Below the pieces are notes generated by a model. That model had not been told where the DNA came from and made no database searches. It worked only from the letters and a program-made list of their open reading frames with translations. The position numbers were made by a program, and so were the translations under genes. Shown here piece after piece: positions 44,784 to 57,900 of a stretch of 64,000 nt of DNA. Origin of the DNA: Climacium dendroides (lineage: Eukaryota > Streptophyta > Bryopsida > Hypnales > Climaciaceae); NCBI GenBank assembly GCA_950106755.1, contig OX467082.1, positions 28,024,001 to 28,088,000 on the forward strand, in the 5' to 3' direction. Position 1 is the stretch's first letter. Every line of letters starts with the position of its first letter.

Positions 44784-47125
44784 TGTCGTAGCACAGGAAA
44801 GCAAAAATCCTTCTCTAAGGCTCAATATTTCTTAAAAGAGGCCTTAAAGTGACTCGAGTATCGTTCCCACGAAGATCGAATTCCTAGGTTCACAATTATC
44901 GGAAAATGGTAGAGTGATGGTTACGAAAACACAAAACCCCAAGCAAAACAATAGATTGGAACTTCCACTTGGTCCCCTTGTTTTCTTGGACAAATACGAC
45001 CGGATCCCTCCGGTCCAACAATTACTAATACACGTTAGACCGGATCTTCCTGATCTAACCACACTAACCGAATTTAATCCGGTTTAACACCCACTTGTTT
45101 ATCACACAGACTCTCTAACTGGTTAGTTTACTATCCCACAGCTTTACACTACCCTATAACTCTCCCAACACTTCTATTCACATACCTTTAGTGGTTGCCT
45201 GTATTTACGTTTTACAGATCGTAACCGGGATCCGCGTTTCTATAGATCTAACCTTAACCTCTAGTATTCACATCTGGTCCAGATTTCTACTCGTAAACAT
45301 GTCGAGTTTAACCTCTAAACGAAGAGGGATCTGCTAATTGGAATTCAGGAAGGAAGTTTAACTTCTACCCTCCGATTTTAAAGTATCAGAAGTTTCACTA
45401 TGTGATCAAACTTTCAAAAATAAACTTTCAAATCCTACAAATGAGAAACAGACCGTCCTCACAATTGGAAAGGAAACACAATCGTATCCAGCAGGTCACG
45501 CAAGCTGGTCTAATTCCTCCTAACCAATGCTACAATGACAACCTATTGAGTTAGTCCTAAATCCGGTCTGAACTAGCGGGGAAGAAAGGGAAAACAAGCG
45601 CTACGGAGGCATGCTAACCCTTACTCTTTCCGAAGAGTACCCCTCCTCCGTACTCCTTCCGAGTCCACACTAGAGATCCCTTCTGCCTCTATCCACACGC
45701 ACTAATTCAATACTGGACCGGATAAACTCAGTATCCAAGTACATCTTGTATCCACTTACACTCACTTTCCAGCCTGGACTTCCAAAACACGGACAAGTGC
45801 CAAGTACACACAACTATGATTTGTTTCAATCACTCCAAGAATGAACCCTCAAGTACTCATGAATATAAGAAAATAAGATAAAGATGCACACCGGGACCAA
45901 AGAAGTCCCGGATTTAAATACTAAACTACTCCTTCAAAATCCTAACCTAAAAGTAATGCTCCAGCCAATCAGGTCCCAACACGTTTCATTCCCTTACTAT
46001 TTTCTAGCCCTGTTGACTTTCACTCAAACTCCCACTACTTCCGCTAAAAGTAGATCTCAGATCCTATAATTACGGACCCGGTCACTTTCCAACTGCTAGT
46101 GGCCGTGTCACTCAAAAAGTAAACTTCATAATTTTGTACAGCTATCCCAAAACTTTAGATTTTCACCACCCTATCCTCAGAAATTTACCCTATGTAACTT
46201 TCTAAGTTCTTAACTTCTTCACGGCCGGCTTCTTTCCGGTTCCGGTCTTCTGTCCCTGGCGTACCTTACCCCGAGCGACAAGCTTCTTCTTCTTGGATGT
46301 TGTAGCCTTAGTTGCCCGAGTCTCTGCCAGTGCTTGATCCGGGTCAGAATACGGCTTTGAGTCTTCCTCAGTCCCGGATTCTTCCTCCTCGTCCTCTTCT
46401 TCTTCTTTTTCTTCCTCCTCGTCATCGTCCTCTAGAATCGTCCTCTTCTTCTGTGCTGACATAATTGGAGGCTTCTTCTTTTGCGTGATTGGTGTGGGCG
46501 GAACATTGGCCCTAGCACTCTGAGGAGTGGTTTCCTCAATCATTCTACCCTTCCCAGATCCTTGCCCCTATGATCTGGTCTTCCTGTAGTCTGGACCGTA
46601 AACTAAAATATGTGAGCCCGTAACTCTTCCTTCGGCTGACCTATAAAGACACAATGGATGCTCCTCACAAACTTCTTCCTAAAACAACTTCCAAGTAAAA
46701 GGAGGTCTCAGCCACTTGCCCCTCCTATTTCTAGGGCTTCATTCACCGGGGACCGTTACAGATGACCGTTTTCCTCAAAATAGACCTGCTCTCAAGTGTG
46801 GTCTAGAACTAGGTAGGCACCCGTTACACCCGGATTGCCTGCCATCCATTTCTGGTCCTTTATTTTCTTCCGGTTTCCAGTTTTTAATAAAAATCACTCT
46901 GACCTACTCCTGACCTATCTATGCCGTTTCCGGACTTTCGGTTTCCGGTTTCCGGTTACTTTTGTTAACACTATTATCTATTCTAAAGTAACCCTATTTC
47001 GGTATCCGGTTCCTAACTACTTACGGTCTACTTTTCTAACAAAAAAAAAAAAAAATAGGGAGTAAGGAGCTCTATTCCCCTTATTTCCCTTCTAAACCTA
47101 AAGATTGGATTCCTATGCTCCCACA
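44784..47125 (-). mobile_element. Gamma-2: solo LTR with target duplication AGTGG
   Basis: On the minus strand it starts TGTGGGAGCATAGG at 47125 and ends CCTGTGCTACGACA at 44784. Flanks are AGTGG on both sides (44779-44783 and 47126-47130). The ends are similar inverted repeats (11 of 14 positions). Length 2,342 bp. A TATA-like TTTATAG lies near 46642-46648 (minus). Most of the coding region seen in gamma-1 is absent; only a C-terminal piece remains. The 3' untranslated part (44784-46200) matches the plus-strand fragment at 41895-42717. Confidence 0.9.
46202..46543 (-). CDS. Gamma-2 residual LTR-encoded protein (acidic/basic tail)
   Basis: A 113-codon open frame from ATG 46543. It starts MIEETTPQSARANVPPTP, then a stretch of nearly pure D/E of about 25 residues, then a Lys-rich tail (TSKKKKLVARGKVRQG) ending KKLRT. 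The delta protein ends with the same order: acidic segment, then TRAAMKTTTARS and KKGRRPKH. So this is most simply the C-terminal part of a gamma protein brought close to the promoter by an internal deletion. The frame is intact. Whether it is expressed is unknown. Confidence 0.5.
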   Translation of the reverse strand: MIEETTPQSARANVPPTPITQKKKPPIMSAQKKRTILEDDDEEEEKEEEEDEEEESGTEEDSKPYSDPDQALAETRATKATTSKKKKLVARGKVRQGQKTGTGKKPAVKKLRT

Positions 47126-50100
47126 AGTGGACGGAAAGGTGGACGGGGCGGACAAGAAGGCGGGTCCGTGTGGGGTCGTCCGATCGAGCGGAAAATGGGG
47201 TAAACAACGGTGTAGGGACCAAACCAGGGTTTTTTTTTCAGTTTTTGGAGAACTGCTGAAGTGGCAATATACGAGAAAATAATGTTACTAAATTTTTTAG
47301 TATTCATCTATATTTTGGATAGAACTGTTCGGTCCGCCCAGTCGGACAAAGGGCGTCTGATCGGGCGGACGGGATGGCCGTCCACCCCTTGTGGCCCGTC
47401 TAATCGGGCGGACGAGGTGGCCGTCCACCCCCTCTGGCCCGTCCGATCGGGCGGACAGACAGCCGTCCGCATGATCGAACAGTCCAAAGGGGGCGGTTTT
47501 AGATCGCCCGCTTCATCTCAACCGTTTGATGAAGCGGACGGGCCAGGCCGTCCGCCACATCCAGCGCAATTCGGACAATTGAAGATTTTCAAGCAGGGTT
47601 TTTTTGGGGTTCTCTGACAAATGGTTATGTGGCCTTTTTAAACCCCTAAGTGGTTTCATATGCAATTCCTACGTGCCATGTATTCTCCAAATTACATGAA
47701 GTATTGACCAAATATGTAAACTACAAAATTGAAGGTGGAACACCCGTTGATTTCCTCATGATTTAAAAAAAATGGTATAATGCTCGTTGTAGAAATGAGA
47801 GGCCACCAAACATACTCAACTCTGTAGTTCTACAAAAATATATATATTACTACAAAATTACATACATGTCGAATGCAACCAAGAAGTACGTATCTCAATA
47901 GAAGACTTCATTAAACATTCCAACAAAATATTAAAAAAAATTGAAATGTAAGTCATTCATATGCAAAGCTTTGTAAACTGCAATTGCCATTGTACATATG
48001 TATTACAAGACACCCAAAACCACTTAGGAGGTAAATGAAGGTCTAGAGTCTACTCTCAGGCTTCATTCTAGGGGTTTGAATCAAAGGAGGCAAACTTAAT
48101 ATATGCAATTTGGAATAGATAATTTATGTATGCAAATTTTGTATATTTTGGCTCTATATGACTATATGAGAAATGAAATGAGGTTTTGGAAGCATTTTGG
48201 CAAAAATATGTAGAGCCTTATTTTTGTCCAGCATTTTTAGAGTGATTTTTCCCCCTTTTCATTCAATAGGCTTCATGTAGGTCTTCTTGTTTTGGAGGAA
48301 TTGGGCATTTCAATGCCTAATAATAAAAAAAATAGACCTAAGGCTTCTTCTCAACTTCCTTAAATTTCACACTCCAAGTCGGAAAAGGCTCACAGATACC
48401 AATTGGCACTGGATCAGCCCAGTCCGCAAGGGAAACAACTGTGTGGAATGGGCCGTCCGTGCCCCTGTTTATACCGTTTGTCGATTCAGACGTCACTATC
48501 CAAATCCGACGGGCGAACGAGTCAACCGCCAAATCGGACGGCCAATATGCCCGGCGCGTCCAATCGCACAATCTCGACAAACTGCGGACGACTGCAGCAG
48601 ACGGAGCCCGCGGACGAACGCTCCGATTGTGCGGCGGACGGACAGCGGATGGTAATCGAGCGAATGAACAGCGGACGGCGGACGGGCGAACAGATAGCGG
48701 ACGGAGCCCACGGACAGATAGCGGACGGCGGACGGGTGGGTGGACAACGTTAGGAATTCTACTTTTAAGATTCTTAATTGCTAATAATTGTTTCATTACT
48801 ATATGAACTGAAGTCATCAAGTCCTGGAAGTGGTCCAATTGTATTAAAGTACTGTCTACACTGAAGTCTCCAGGCGTCAATGTTTGCCAAAGTTCACAAA
48901 AGAATTCTTAATCTTACAAGCTCCAACCCTAAATTCAAACCTTTTATGAATTCCATCAAAACCCTAGAACATGGCCCGTGGGGCCTTTGAATTGAATCTC
49001 CTAAACCCTTGTAAGGCTCACCATTTCTTCCAAAAAAAAAATAAAAATGGAAAGGGTTCTCTTTGTTGGATACATTTTTACTTTTACAACTTATAAGTAT
49101 GTTGCTTCCATAAGTTCCAAGTGTAACCTTGTTTTTTTTTAAATTAGAAAGTCCCTAAATCATTCATTGTAGCCTTTATTTATTTTTTAATAATTGTTAA
49201 ATTTGAACAATCTTTGACATCTTCAATAACATGAGGATGACAATGTGTGTAAGAATTTTGGTATGCCTTTCACTTTGATAGACTGCAACATATTTGCATA
49301 TAAAGTGAATTGCATTCTTGTGTCCATTTTTGCATGTTTCTCTACTATATTTAATAATCTTTCTAACTTTGAACCTTCTTTACTTTGATTTCATTTTTAT
49401 TGACTAAGGGCTTTGAAGTTCTCAATCTTTGAATGAAGGGCTTTGAATTAATGAATTTTCTATGATGAAACATTGAGTTCAAAGTGTAAGCAAAGACTCT
49501 CATTGCTTTACTCTTTTAATTTGTTTTCATACTATTAGGTTACAAATTGTAGGACAATGTAAACGGTTCATAGTTGTAACCTAGAATTTATGCACACTAA
49601 TGAGCCTAATGAGGATGGTGACTCCGTGAGACCCCTAAACCACCAAACTTTGCTTTGCAATGGGGTGGGTTGGAGGACGGGAAATATTCAATCATAAAAT
49701 GAGTGAAAAATAAATTATATGAGCCAAATTATGAAATTATGAAGAACATGAGTGACGGCTTAGAATATATAAAGTTTGATCTAATTCTTTGCAAGAAACA
49801 TCCAACATGGTTTGTAATGCAATGGGTTCCCAATTTAATGCAATGGTTTGTTAAAAAAAAAGCAAAAAACAATGGGTTCCCATTTATTTCAATTTTCAAG
49901 TGTTAATATGATTTACATTTTGTGAGCATTACATCGAAAGTTTACCAAATACATTGAAAAAATCATACTGCTATACTTTATGAGGGAGTGAAATTGACAT
50001 AATGGCATGAATGTTGCAAGCACAATTTGTGGGCATTTGAAATTCATATTCATAGTTTTCTAGGACAAGTACCCTTTAAACCTCATATAGCCAAATTCCC

Positions 50101-50788
50101 AAACATCGTTGAACACATTTCTATAGCAAAAAGTAAAAGAATTTAAAAATATGATTTTTTTGCACATCTATTTGTAGGATCTTATACCTAAATAGTATGA
50201 CTCACCAAATTCTAAATTTCATTTCTTCATTCTAGACCAATTACTAAAAGAAGTACAAAAAAATTGGATTGTGCTTGAGGTGTGCCTTAGGTCACCTTAA
50301 GTACAACTCACCGTAAACTTCAAAGATCTCTAAATGCTTATTTAAAATCTGATTATAATTTGTCTATTTTTGATTTTTTTGATTAATGGAAAAAGCATAG
50401 GATGCTGAAACTTTAATTGACCAAAAGAATCTGACGGTAAGTAAAGGCAACTTGAGAAGAGTCCTATGTCTCGTGGCTTACGAAATATGCCAATATGAAA
50501 AAAATATGGACGTTTGGAAATAGTAGGAGGCGAACTGGGCGGATAGGGCGGGCGGGTGGACAAGGCGGGCGGACGTAGTTGGGTCGTTCGCCGTCCGCCT
50601 GTTCGCTTCAGCGGCGGACAGGGTAGCTTCGTTTGCCCATCCGCCCGTCCACTGGCTCGGGCCACGTCCATGTGGTCCGGGACAGGTCCAGTCCCGGGTC
50701 TCTTCTAGGTCTAGGAGCAAACAAGTATATTGGCGGACGGCCAACTTAGATTTTCTCACTTTTACTATTTCATTTGGGAATCATTGCC

Positions 50789-51300
50789 ATGTCGGATGTG
50801 CTACTATTGCTTCACGCGCTAGAATCTTCAAATGCTATAGAGGCATTCACCGAAGAAGGAAGAAAGATAGGAATGGCAATGATGGAAGAACTCTCTAAAG
50901 CAAAGAACAAATGAGTAATGGAGCTATTTACTATCTCTACAACGAAGAAAGTAAATGTAGCCCCCCCCCCCCCTTGATAAGCGTCCACCTATTCCAATAC
51001 TTCCCTTGAGAAAAAGAAAAGTGGTTAATTGCCTCCGTGAACGTGTAGGGAAAACCTTGATGAAAGCGAAGAAGGAGCAAATGATGGGCAAGCCTAAGAA
51101 AGCTCGTGTATCTTCAACAATATAAGAGAAAAGAAGGGGAAATCAAATACTTTCATCAGACGATGAAGACAACATCATGAGTGATGAAGATGATGGATTC
51201 CAATCAAGAGACTACAGTAGCGGGGCAGAGGTGAAAGGAGATAGTGATTACCACCCCTAGGCATTCAAATTTAGAAAGGATTTGAATCAAGAACATTTAC
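50789..51300 (+). pseudogene. Decayed coding remnant inside element H
   Basis: A start at 50789 gives a 40-residue frame (MSDVLLLLHALESSNAIEAF) ending in TGA. After a C14 run the sequence continues gene-like in other frames: a basic patch (RKRKVVNCLRERVGKTLMKA), then an acidic one (SDDEDNIMSDEDDGFQS). A frame such as this with basic then acidic stretches may be what is left of H's own protein. No domain recognised. Confidence 0.3.
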
Positions 51301-53466
51301 AGAACTTGGTGCTCAAATGCTTACGATTTAGAAAGATGAATAGCTAAGATTTATTAGTTTCTCGGAGCATTTTTTAGTAGTACAAGCTTGCCAATTTATC
51401 CTGAAAAAATGAATCAAACTATCATTTGGGGGGGATTTAGTCCCAAGTGATATTGAAGAAATCTTCATTGTGTGATTTTTTGTTCTCAATTTCAAGTGTA
51501 TAGCACGTAAAATTTTTTGAAGCGCCAAAACTCACAAATATGTAAAAAGAACCCTAAAACAAAATGAAAACCATGCAAAATTGCAAAATGCAAACCCTCA
51601 CTCATTCACTGCCTAAACCCCTTGAACCGTTTGCCCGTCCGCCCCCCCGTCCGCTCGACAGATCGACCGTAGGACGGTGACCGGGGATCGTCCGTCTGCG
51701 TCCACAACGTCCGGACGTGCAATTTTGGACGCGATTTCGCCGCGGACGCACGCCCACGACAATCCTGTCCGGAGACAAGGGTGACTCGGTTTGTTCACTC
51801 TTCTCCCTACCTGAAGGTTACCTGGAGAAATTCCCGGGGAAGTCCGGAAGCTCCAATAGCCGAAACTCTGAGTGCATACAAGGGAACCGATATCTCTGCA
51901 GGTTTAAGTTGGGCAACAAAAGTCCCTGGTGTATTTCCTCCGGAGAGTACTCGGAAGAGGATATACTAGGACTTGTTAAAAGAAATTATTCCTCCTAAGG
52001 AAAAAGGTACATAAGAATAGGAAGTAGTTTTGTACATACTTGTAATAGTGCCGGAGTCTAGTCGCCGATCTAGAAAAGTAGGATCTAGCGGATTACCGGA
52101 AATCTAGCGGACCAGTAGGAGTGTTTTGTGTGATTTTGAGATGATGATAGGTTTAGTATAAGTTAGATTTTGATGGACCTTTGTGGTTACACTCCCCATG
52201 ATTTTCAATGTGTACCTTTGAGCTTAATCCAAAGTGCTTGAAGGCATTCCATTCTCTTATCTATTTGGTGCATAATTTTGTGGATGTGGGTCCATTCGCA
52301 CATTTCCGGATGTTGAGAACTTACCTTGGTTAGCAAGTGTCGAGTTGTGACGCTGGATTGATGGGGAGATTGGCCGGATTGTTCCGGAGGAAGTGTTAGT
52401 GTGCTACCTGCCTGGATGCCGGTATATGCTGAGGGGAGGATATTATCTCGTGTACGAGGGTGTCTATAGTGATTAGTCGGACCAGTATTCCTCCAGTTAG
52501 TCCTTAATTCTCACTAAAGTCCCACTTAGAGTAAACCGCTCCGGAATCGTTCCCACAAGGACTTGAGGCTTACAGATTCATAGGCTGACTCGACCTAAGC
52601 TTTCACTTTCTTTCCTACTTACTAATTCGGACTACAGGACCGGTCCGGCCACTAGTGCCGGATGGGTTCCGGAAAAGTCCGGAAACCATTCAGTTGCCCC
52701 TTCCGGTATGCCTGGGTTTAGGTGACAAGTGGACAGATCCACCGTCCAAATGTTTACCGTGTCCGGAAACACACCCTCTTTCTCTCTCTATCCCTCAACC
52801 TCTACTATTAATGCTAACTTAACTCTTAGGGACCGGAAGTATCCTACTGTTCCGTCTCCTCACAAATCTGGAATGCTTACCGAACCAGGTCATGTAGGGA
52901 CGGTCAAGGACTAAAACGACATTCTAGCATCAACCCGACACTGAGTCTCCCATTGATCGGGTGAATATCCTCGCACTCTATTGGACATTGCGTCGGGGCT
53001 TTGACTCCATCTATGGGGAATTTCGGCATCTGGAATTCGGGCACGTCTTGCAAACTCCCATCCACAGAAGCTGCTAACAACCTCTTAGATACCCTTACAC
53101 CTAAGGCCATATCCTACCCTCAGGCTATACCGGCATCCAGGTGGTAGTACACTAACACTACTGTCGGAACAATCCGGCCGATCTCCCCATCAATCTAGTG
53201 ACGTCTAGAAACCACTCACAAAGTTGACTCTTGCTACTCAAGGTAAATTCTCAGCATCCGGAAAAGGCACGAATGGACCCACACCCCCACAAGCATGCAC
53301 CGAATACAAGAAGTAAGAGAATGGAAAGCCTCCAAACACTTGAATTAAGCTCAAAAGGTACAAGCTGAAAATAATGGGACGGATGTGAATGACCACAAAG
53401 GTCCATCAAAAACTAACTTATACTAAAACTAACATCATCCTAAAGATTCCGCAAAACATCCCTACT

Positions 53467-53694
53467 CACTATAAGAAACCAAAATTTATTGATGTCAAAA
53501 GGAACGAATTTTAGGTGATATTGAAAAAAACAAACCCATGTTTTTATATCAACAATGATGTCCAATATAACATCAATGGACATCGTTGTTGACATAAAAA
53601 CATGGGTTTGTTTTATGATGTCACCTTTGATGTCACCTAAAATCCGTTCCTTTTGATGTCAATCCGTCACGTAAAACAAGGTTTTCTTATAGTG
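53467..53694. mobile_element. 228-bp miniature CACTA element, target duplication ACT
   Basis: Starts CACTATAAGAAACC, ends GGTTTTCTTATAGTG; ACT flanks both sides (53464-53466 and 53695-53697). The interior is a large palindrome-like pair (CAAACCCATGTTTTTATATCAAC against GTTGACATAAAAACATGGGTTTG). It carries GATGTC/GACATC words like CACTA-1, whose termini (CACTATAAGAAAA) it also shares, so it is probably a non-autonomous relative mobilised by a CACTA-1-type transposase. Confidence 0.9.
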
Positions 53695-54949
53695 ACTGGT
53701 CCGCTAGATTTCCAGTAATCTACTAGATCCTATTTTTCCGGCTTTGACGGCCGGACTCCGGTATTGTCACAAGTATATACAACACTACCCTCTATTCCTC
53801 TGCATCCATATCCATGGGAGGAATAAGGTCCTTTAACGAGTCAAGGTTTATCTGCTTCCGCCTACTTCTTGGAGAAAACAAATCAAGGCCCCTTGCTCCC
53901 CAACTTGGACCTCCCACGATATTGGTGCCTCTGTCTAAACTCTGGGTTCCGACTACCGAAACTTCTGGACTTCCTCGAGAATCCTTCCGGGTCTGTTTGT
54001 GGTGGGGAGAAGACTGTACTGACCGAATTCCTCGAATCTCCAGAGGAGTACCTGTAAGGTCAATGATCGGGGTCACCGGGAGAAGGTCTTCACTGCCTTT
54101 AGGTACCACTGCACTCCAATCCACTCCTTTTGGTCTCCCCGGCGGTGGTGAAAGTTCCGGAACAGACAATACTACTAGTAATACTTTTGTAACAATAGGT
54201 TCCGGAACATTACCTTCCAGAACTGTTAAGGTCTGTATGGAACAGGAAGGAGGAGGAGTTACTGGATTTGACTCTGCGGGGGCCAAATACTCCATTGTGT
54301 CCTGCATCTCGGCTCGAGAGGCGTCCTTCCATTTCGCCTGCTCCAATAAACACTTGACAATGGGCACCCGGCTCGAGCTGGCGGCTACGTCGAAGTTGAC
54401 CTCGAACAACCAGGCCTTGTTGATGCAGTCCACCGGAATATCCAAGGAACTCTGGAGTCGGGTCACACCCTGGTATAGTGCCTCTATCTGCCGGCGGTGC
54501 TCTTCCCCCACGACTCTGGCCATCTCTTGGGCTGTTCGTAGCTCACTCTCCAACCTGACACAATTTGACTCCGATTCTTGGGCTAGTCCCAACAAAGTCT
54601 GTTTTTCCACTCATAAAACGCTCGCCTCTGTCACCAACCTCTTTTGCTCCTCTATCAAGTGAGCGTTTTGTTTCTCCACTACCACCAACGCGTTCGTCCT
54701 CCAGAAGATGGCGTTCCGGTTGGTCAGTGCCATTTTCCGGCATACCCGCTTGAAAGTTTCCTCATAGTTTTGGAGAACTTTCATGATGTCTTCTATTCGA
54801 TACACGATGTGCTGGGCCAGCTCTGAAATGTCCTCCAAGGGTGACCCCCCTAATCGGAGCTCGGTCCTCTCTTCCTCCTCTACCTCTGTAAGTCGGGTCT
54901 GGGAAGGTCCGGCCTCAGTCTGAGCGGGACCAACTTCCGGCTGCATAGA

Positions 54950-57900
54950 TGTCGTACGCGTAGTTAGCCGTAAGTATCTTTACAACGACGTATTGTTGTA
55001 AGATGACACGAATTATCATTCCAGGGAACTCTAGTATGATATCGTTTGAATTAGAGGTATCCGAATCTTGAGTACACCCTTCATTCCCCTTGTTTTACTC
55101 CCTTACCTCGTTCTGGAAACTTAGTACATTTCGGAATCCGATCTGGATCTAGACCACCTCCGGAACTTAGTTCCGTCTTTTCAACTTTACGCTTTTTGTT
55201 GCCTCTGTTTTACTCTTAGAGGGTCTGTCCTTGGTCTAGAAAGGGGTGGGGACTCACCACTTGTGTAACTAACCTCTTTGCACCTTGAATAAACAACACA
55301 CCCTAGACAACGCAGTTGCATGAGGAGGGAAGAGTATTCTCTCACAGCTTCCAGATCGGCCGATCCGGAAGCAGGTCACACAAAGAAATTCTCACACCTC
55401 TCTTACTACAACGACGGATCCGAACTTTATAGATTTAAAGGAGTAGGTTTTCAAGGGAAAGACAACGTATCGAGGTGGGGGTTGGTAGACCTTTCGGAGT
55501 AGCGGGAGTTCATTTCCTCTGGCGGTCGCTTATTTCCGCATAAAACCTTCCTAATTCTGGACCCGCAGAGACCTCTACCTTTCTATCCGGATCGCCATTT
55601 CGGCAATTTAAAGGCATGTAACGCTCACTCCCCTATTCAGCTTGCATCCCCTCCTGATTAACTTAACACCCAAAAGATTCGTAGCTCAAGATCTGGATTC
55701 CTCTTCTCCCTCCCCTCTCTTACTCCAGTACAAGGATACAACATAAATGCATACACCAGCTAAAACTCTGTAAGCAAAATGCAGCTAGAAGTATCCTAGC
55801 TGACTTAGATTAAAAAGGAAAATTGAAATACATACGTGAAAGTATTGAGATGGGATTAGGATGGAATGGTAGACTACTAACTTGCCTGCCATTAAATACT
55901 AACTGAAAATCCGAAGTCAACTCCTAAAAGCCTGAAAAGGGAACCCAGAAATCCAGACAACCAATCACTGAACCCCCGAGATATCCGGAAAGATCAGTTA
56001 TTGTTGTCCCGAGAATGCCGGAACTTCCCGAACTACTTGCCTAAAATTCCGGAACCTGGGCCCACGCTCGGAAACCTGTACCGGATCCGATATTATACTT
56101 CCTAAGAATTCTAATGCTTTGGCCTTCGACCCTTCTTTAAGCGGCCATCTACTTGACTGGTTGGTGTTCCCTTCACACTTCTGGCTGTAGTCGTTTTCAT
56201 TGCCGCTCGAGTCTGGATGTGGCGCGCTACGGGAGACAGATCGCTATCCTCCTTCGTTCCGGAAGTGGAATGCGCATTTTTTTCTTCGGAATCTTCAACG
56301 ACTTGAACTTCCTTCTCCTTCTCTAGCGGTGTCTCCTCCAGTATTGTAGGTTCGCTCCTCTTTTTTGGTGTAGACTCTTGCATGTGCGAGAATCCTTCCG
56401 GATTAGTCATTACACTGATCCGGTTGATGAGATCTCCTCTAACCTGCTATCCTGGAATTTTGAACGATCCCCTCAAAAGGTTGGGTACCGTTTGTGCCCT
56501 GGGAATTTCCGGAGTTGAGACTTTGGATGGTACCGGAACCGATTTCACACTAGACTCATGTTCCGGTTCCGAAGCTAGCCTCAAATTTAACTCTGTCATT
56601 CGTATTTTGCTGGAAGTAGGCTCAGCTGGCGTGAGTATCCTTCTCAGTCCCTCCATTCGAGCTGCTTGATCCGCTACTAGTCTCCCTGGAGTACTTGAGA
56701 CAAAAGGGAGTTCTGGAAAGGTTGAGAAATCCATCATCTGATTCGGATCAATGGTCGCCAGTAGCTGCCGTAGTTCTTCTAAAACCCGCTCTATCCTTGC
56801 AATGAAGTCTACGAGGATGGTCACTATCTTGGTCCCAGTGATGTGGCCCTCCGATATCATCTTCGAATCAAACAAAGCCGCTTTTGTGATGACGTCGGCC
56901 TTGATGTCGATTGCTTCGGATAGGTTTTTGACAAGAGAGAGGGCCTCCTTCTCTTTCTCCTTTGAAGATGCCATCTCCCCTTCAGCCCAATTCAGTCAGG
57001 CCTGGAGTTGATTCCGTTCCGCCTCCAACTCCTGAATCCGGTCCTCCCTCTGCTTTAGGTCTTCCGGTTTGGGCAGTCGTTTGATTGCTTCCACAATCTG
57101 ATCCGGTTCTATCTTCAAAACTTCCGCCGTGTCTATCACCAGATCCGCCAGACTATCGTGGAGCACCTTGGCCTCGCGTATCCATTCGAAACCAGCATTG
57201 AAAAATGTTGATTCAGATTCTACTTCCAGTCCTTTACTTGACTTCCCCCTCTCCATCGCCGGTGGTTTGGCTCGTGACCCCGGATCGGTTGACTTCCTCT
57301 TCTTGTTCCTTGGATTGGTCAGAGGTTCCTCGGGGCGCTTTTCCGGTTCCGACTCGACCAGATCTTCCGCTTCTTCCCCAGAAAGTCCGTATGACAGAAT
57401 AGCCTTTCCGGTGTCGTACTGGATTATTTCTGCAACGCTCAAAAGTTCCTGCTCGTGGTATAAATGGAATAGGTAGGTGCTAACTGGACTTGCCTTTGCG
57501 CGGGTTACATGCTCTGCTAGTTTAGAAACTACCCCGGCTATGATTCTATCCCAGTGCACGGCTCGGTTCTCCATAGCCTCGAAAATGGTATTGGCCACCG
57601 TAACGGTGACCCATGTAGGTTTTCTCGGGTACAGGATGGGGATGAGGAACTCTAGAACTTGCCTATGTCTCTCGTCTTTGCATTCGCTAATAGCGAATCT
57701 GTCCTTAGGGTTTGCAAACCCTATGAACTTCCCGGCTACAAAATGGTCCGTCCTCAACGCTAATCCGTTTCCGCTCTTCCGGAACTGATACACATCCGCC
57801 CAAATGTCCTCCGTCCACGTGACTGGCCGTCCTCTCAGAGTGAGCTCATACTGATTCGGAACTCTATGAAGTAGTTCGTGGATCATATCCTCACTCTTAA

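Larger units (their letters stand above)
44694..51777. mobile_element. Element H: unknown GGACGG-rich insertion in alpha-d (about 4.7 kb plus gamma-2)
   Basis: An insertion is required because the alpha-d frame breaks at about 44693 and resumes at 51786. An imperfect direct repeat flanks it: GAGACAGGGTTAC (44681-44693) and GAGACAAGGGTGAC (51772-51785). The left end is rich in GGACGG (ATGAACGGACGGACGGACGT...; 47131-47570), the right end in CCGTCC (51625-51720), that is inverted. Two more clusters are inside (48430-48750, 50530-50750). The rest is AT-rich: 47600-48400 and 48780-50500 hold no gene I recognise. A C14 run lies at about 50961-50974. The class is unknown; inverted subterminal motifs and a possible duplication longer than 5 bp suggest a DNA transposon. 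Confidence 0.5.
42923..52014 (+). pseudogene. Alpha-d LTR-encoded protein, interrupted by element H
   Basis: ATG 42923 (MTSRAMRRRLREEPEK). Module: MGCARLMDVPWGIREE, DEWRAIYRFR, GEFRTAVNPKEGFQV, LHPIKPRRVV, VASTILGSL. Then an acidic and basic linker, EDITEMAQHIV, a coiled coil, DYINKARLFEAKINVAASS, RVPIVKCLLEQAKRM. The frame enters H at about 44694 and resumes at 51786 (SSPYLKVTWRNSRGSPEA), ending at TAA 52012-52014. At least eight nonsense codons (for example at 43160, 43457, 43640, 43934, 43994, 44084, 44123) mostly replace Gln, Trp or Arg codons of the relatives. Clearly dead. Confidence 0.78.

Noticed and set aside
48338..48880. 180-codon minus-strand frame rich in Arg, Pro and Ser
   Set aside because: It runs through a CGGACGG-type repeat cluster, which is open in several frames; no domain or homologue in the window.
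50961..50974. C14 homopolymer as a functional signal
   Set aside because: Most likely a simple homopolymer expansion or sequencing artefact.
53814..54662. 282-codon plus-strand frame
   Set aside because: Antisense shadow of the alpha-c protein, whose minus-strand frame matches alpha-b and alpha-d.
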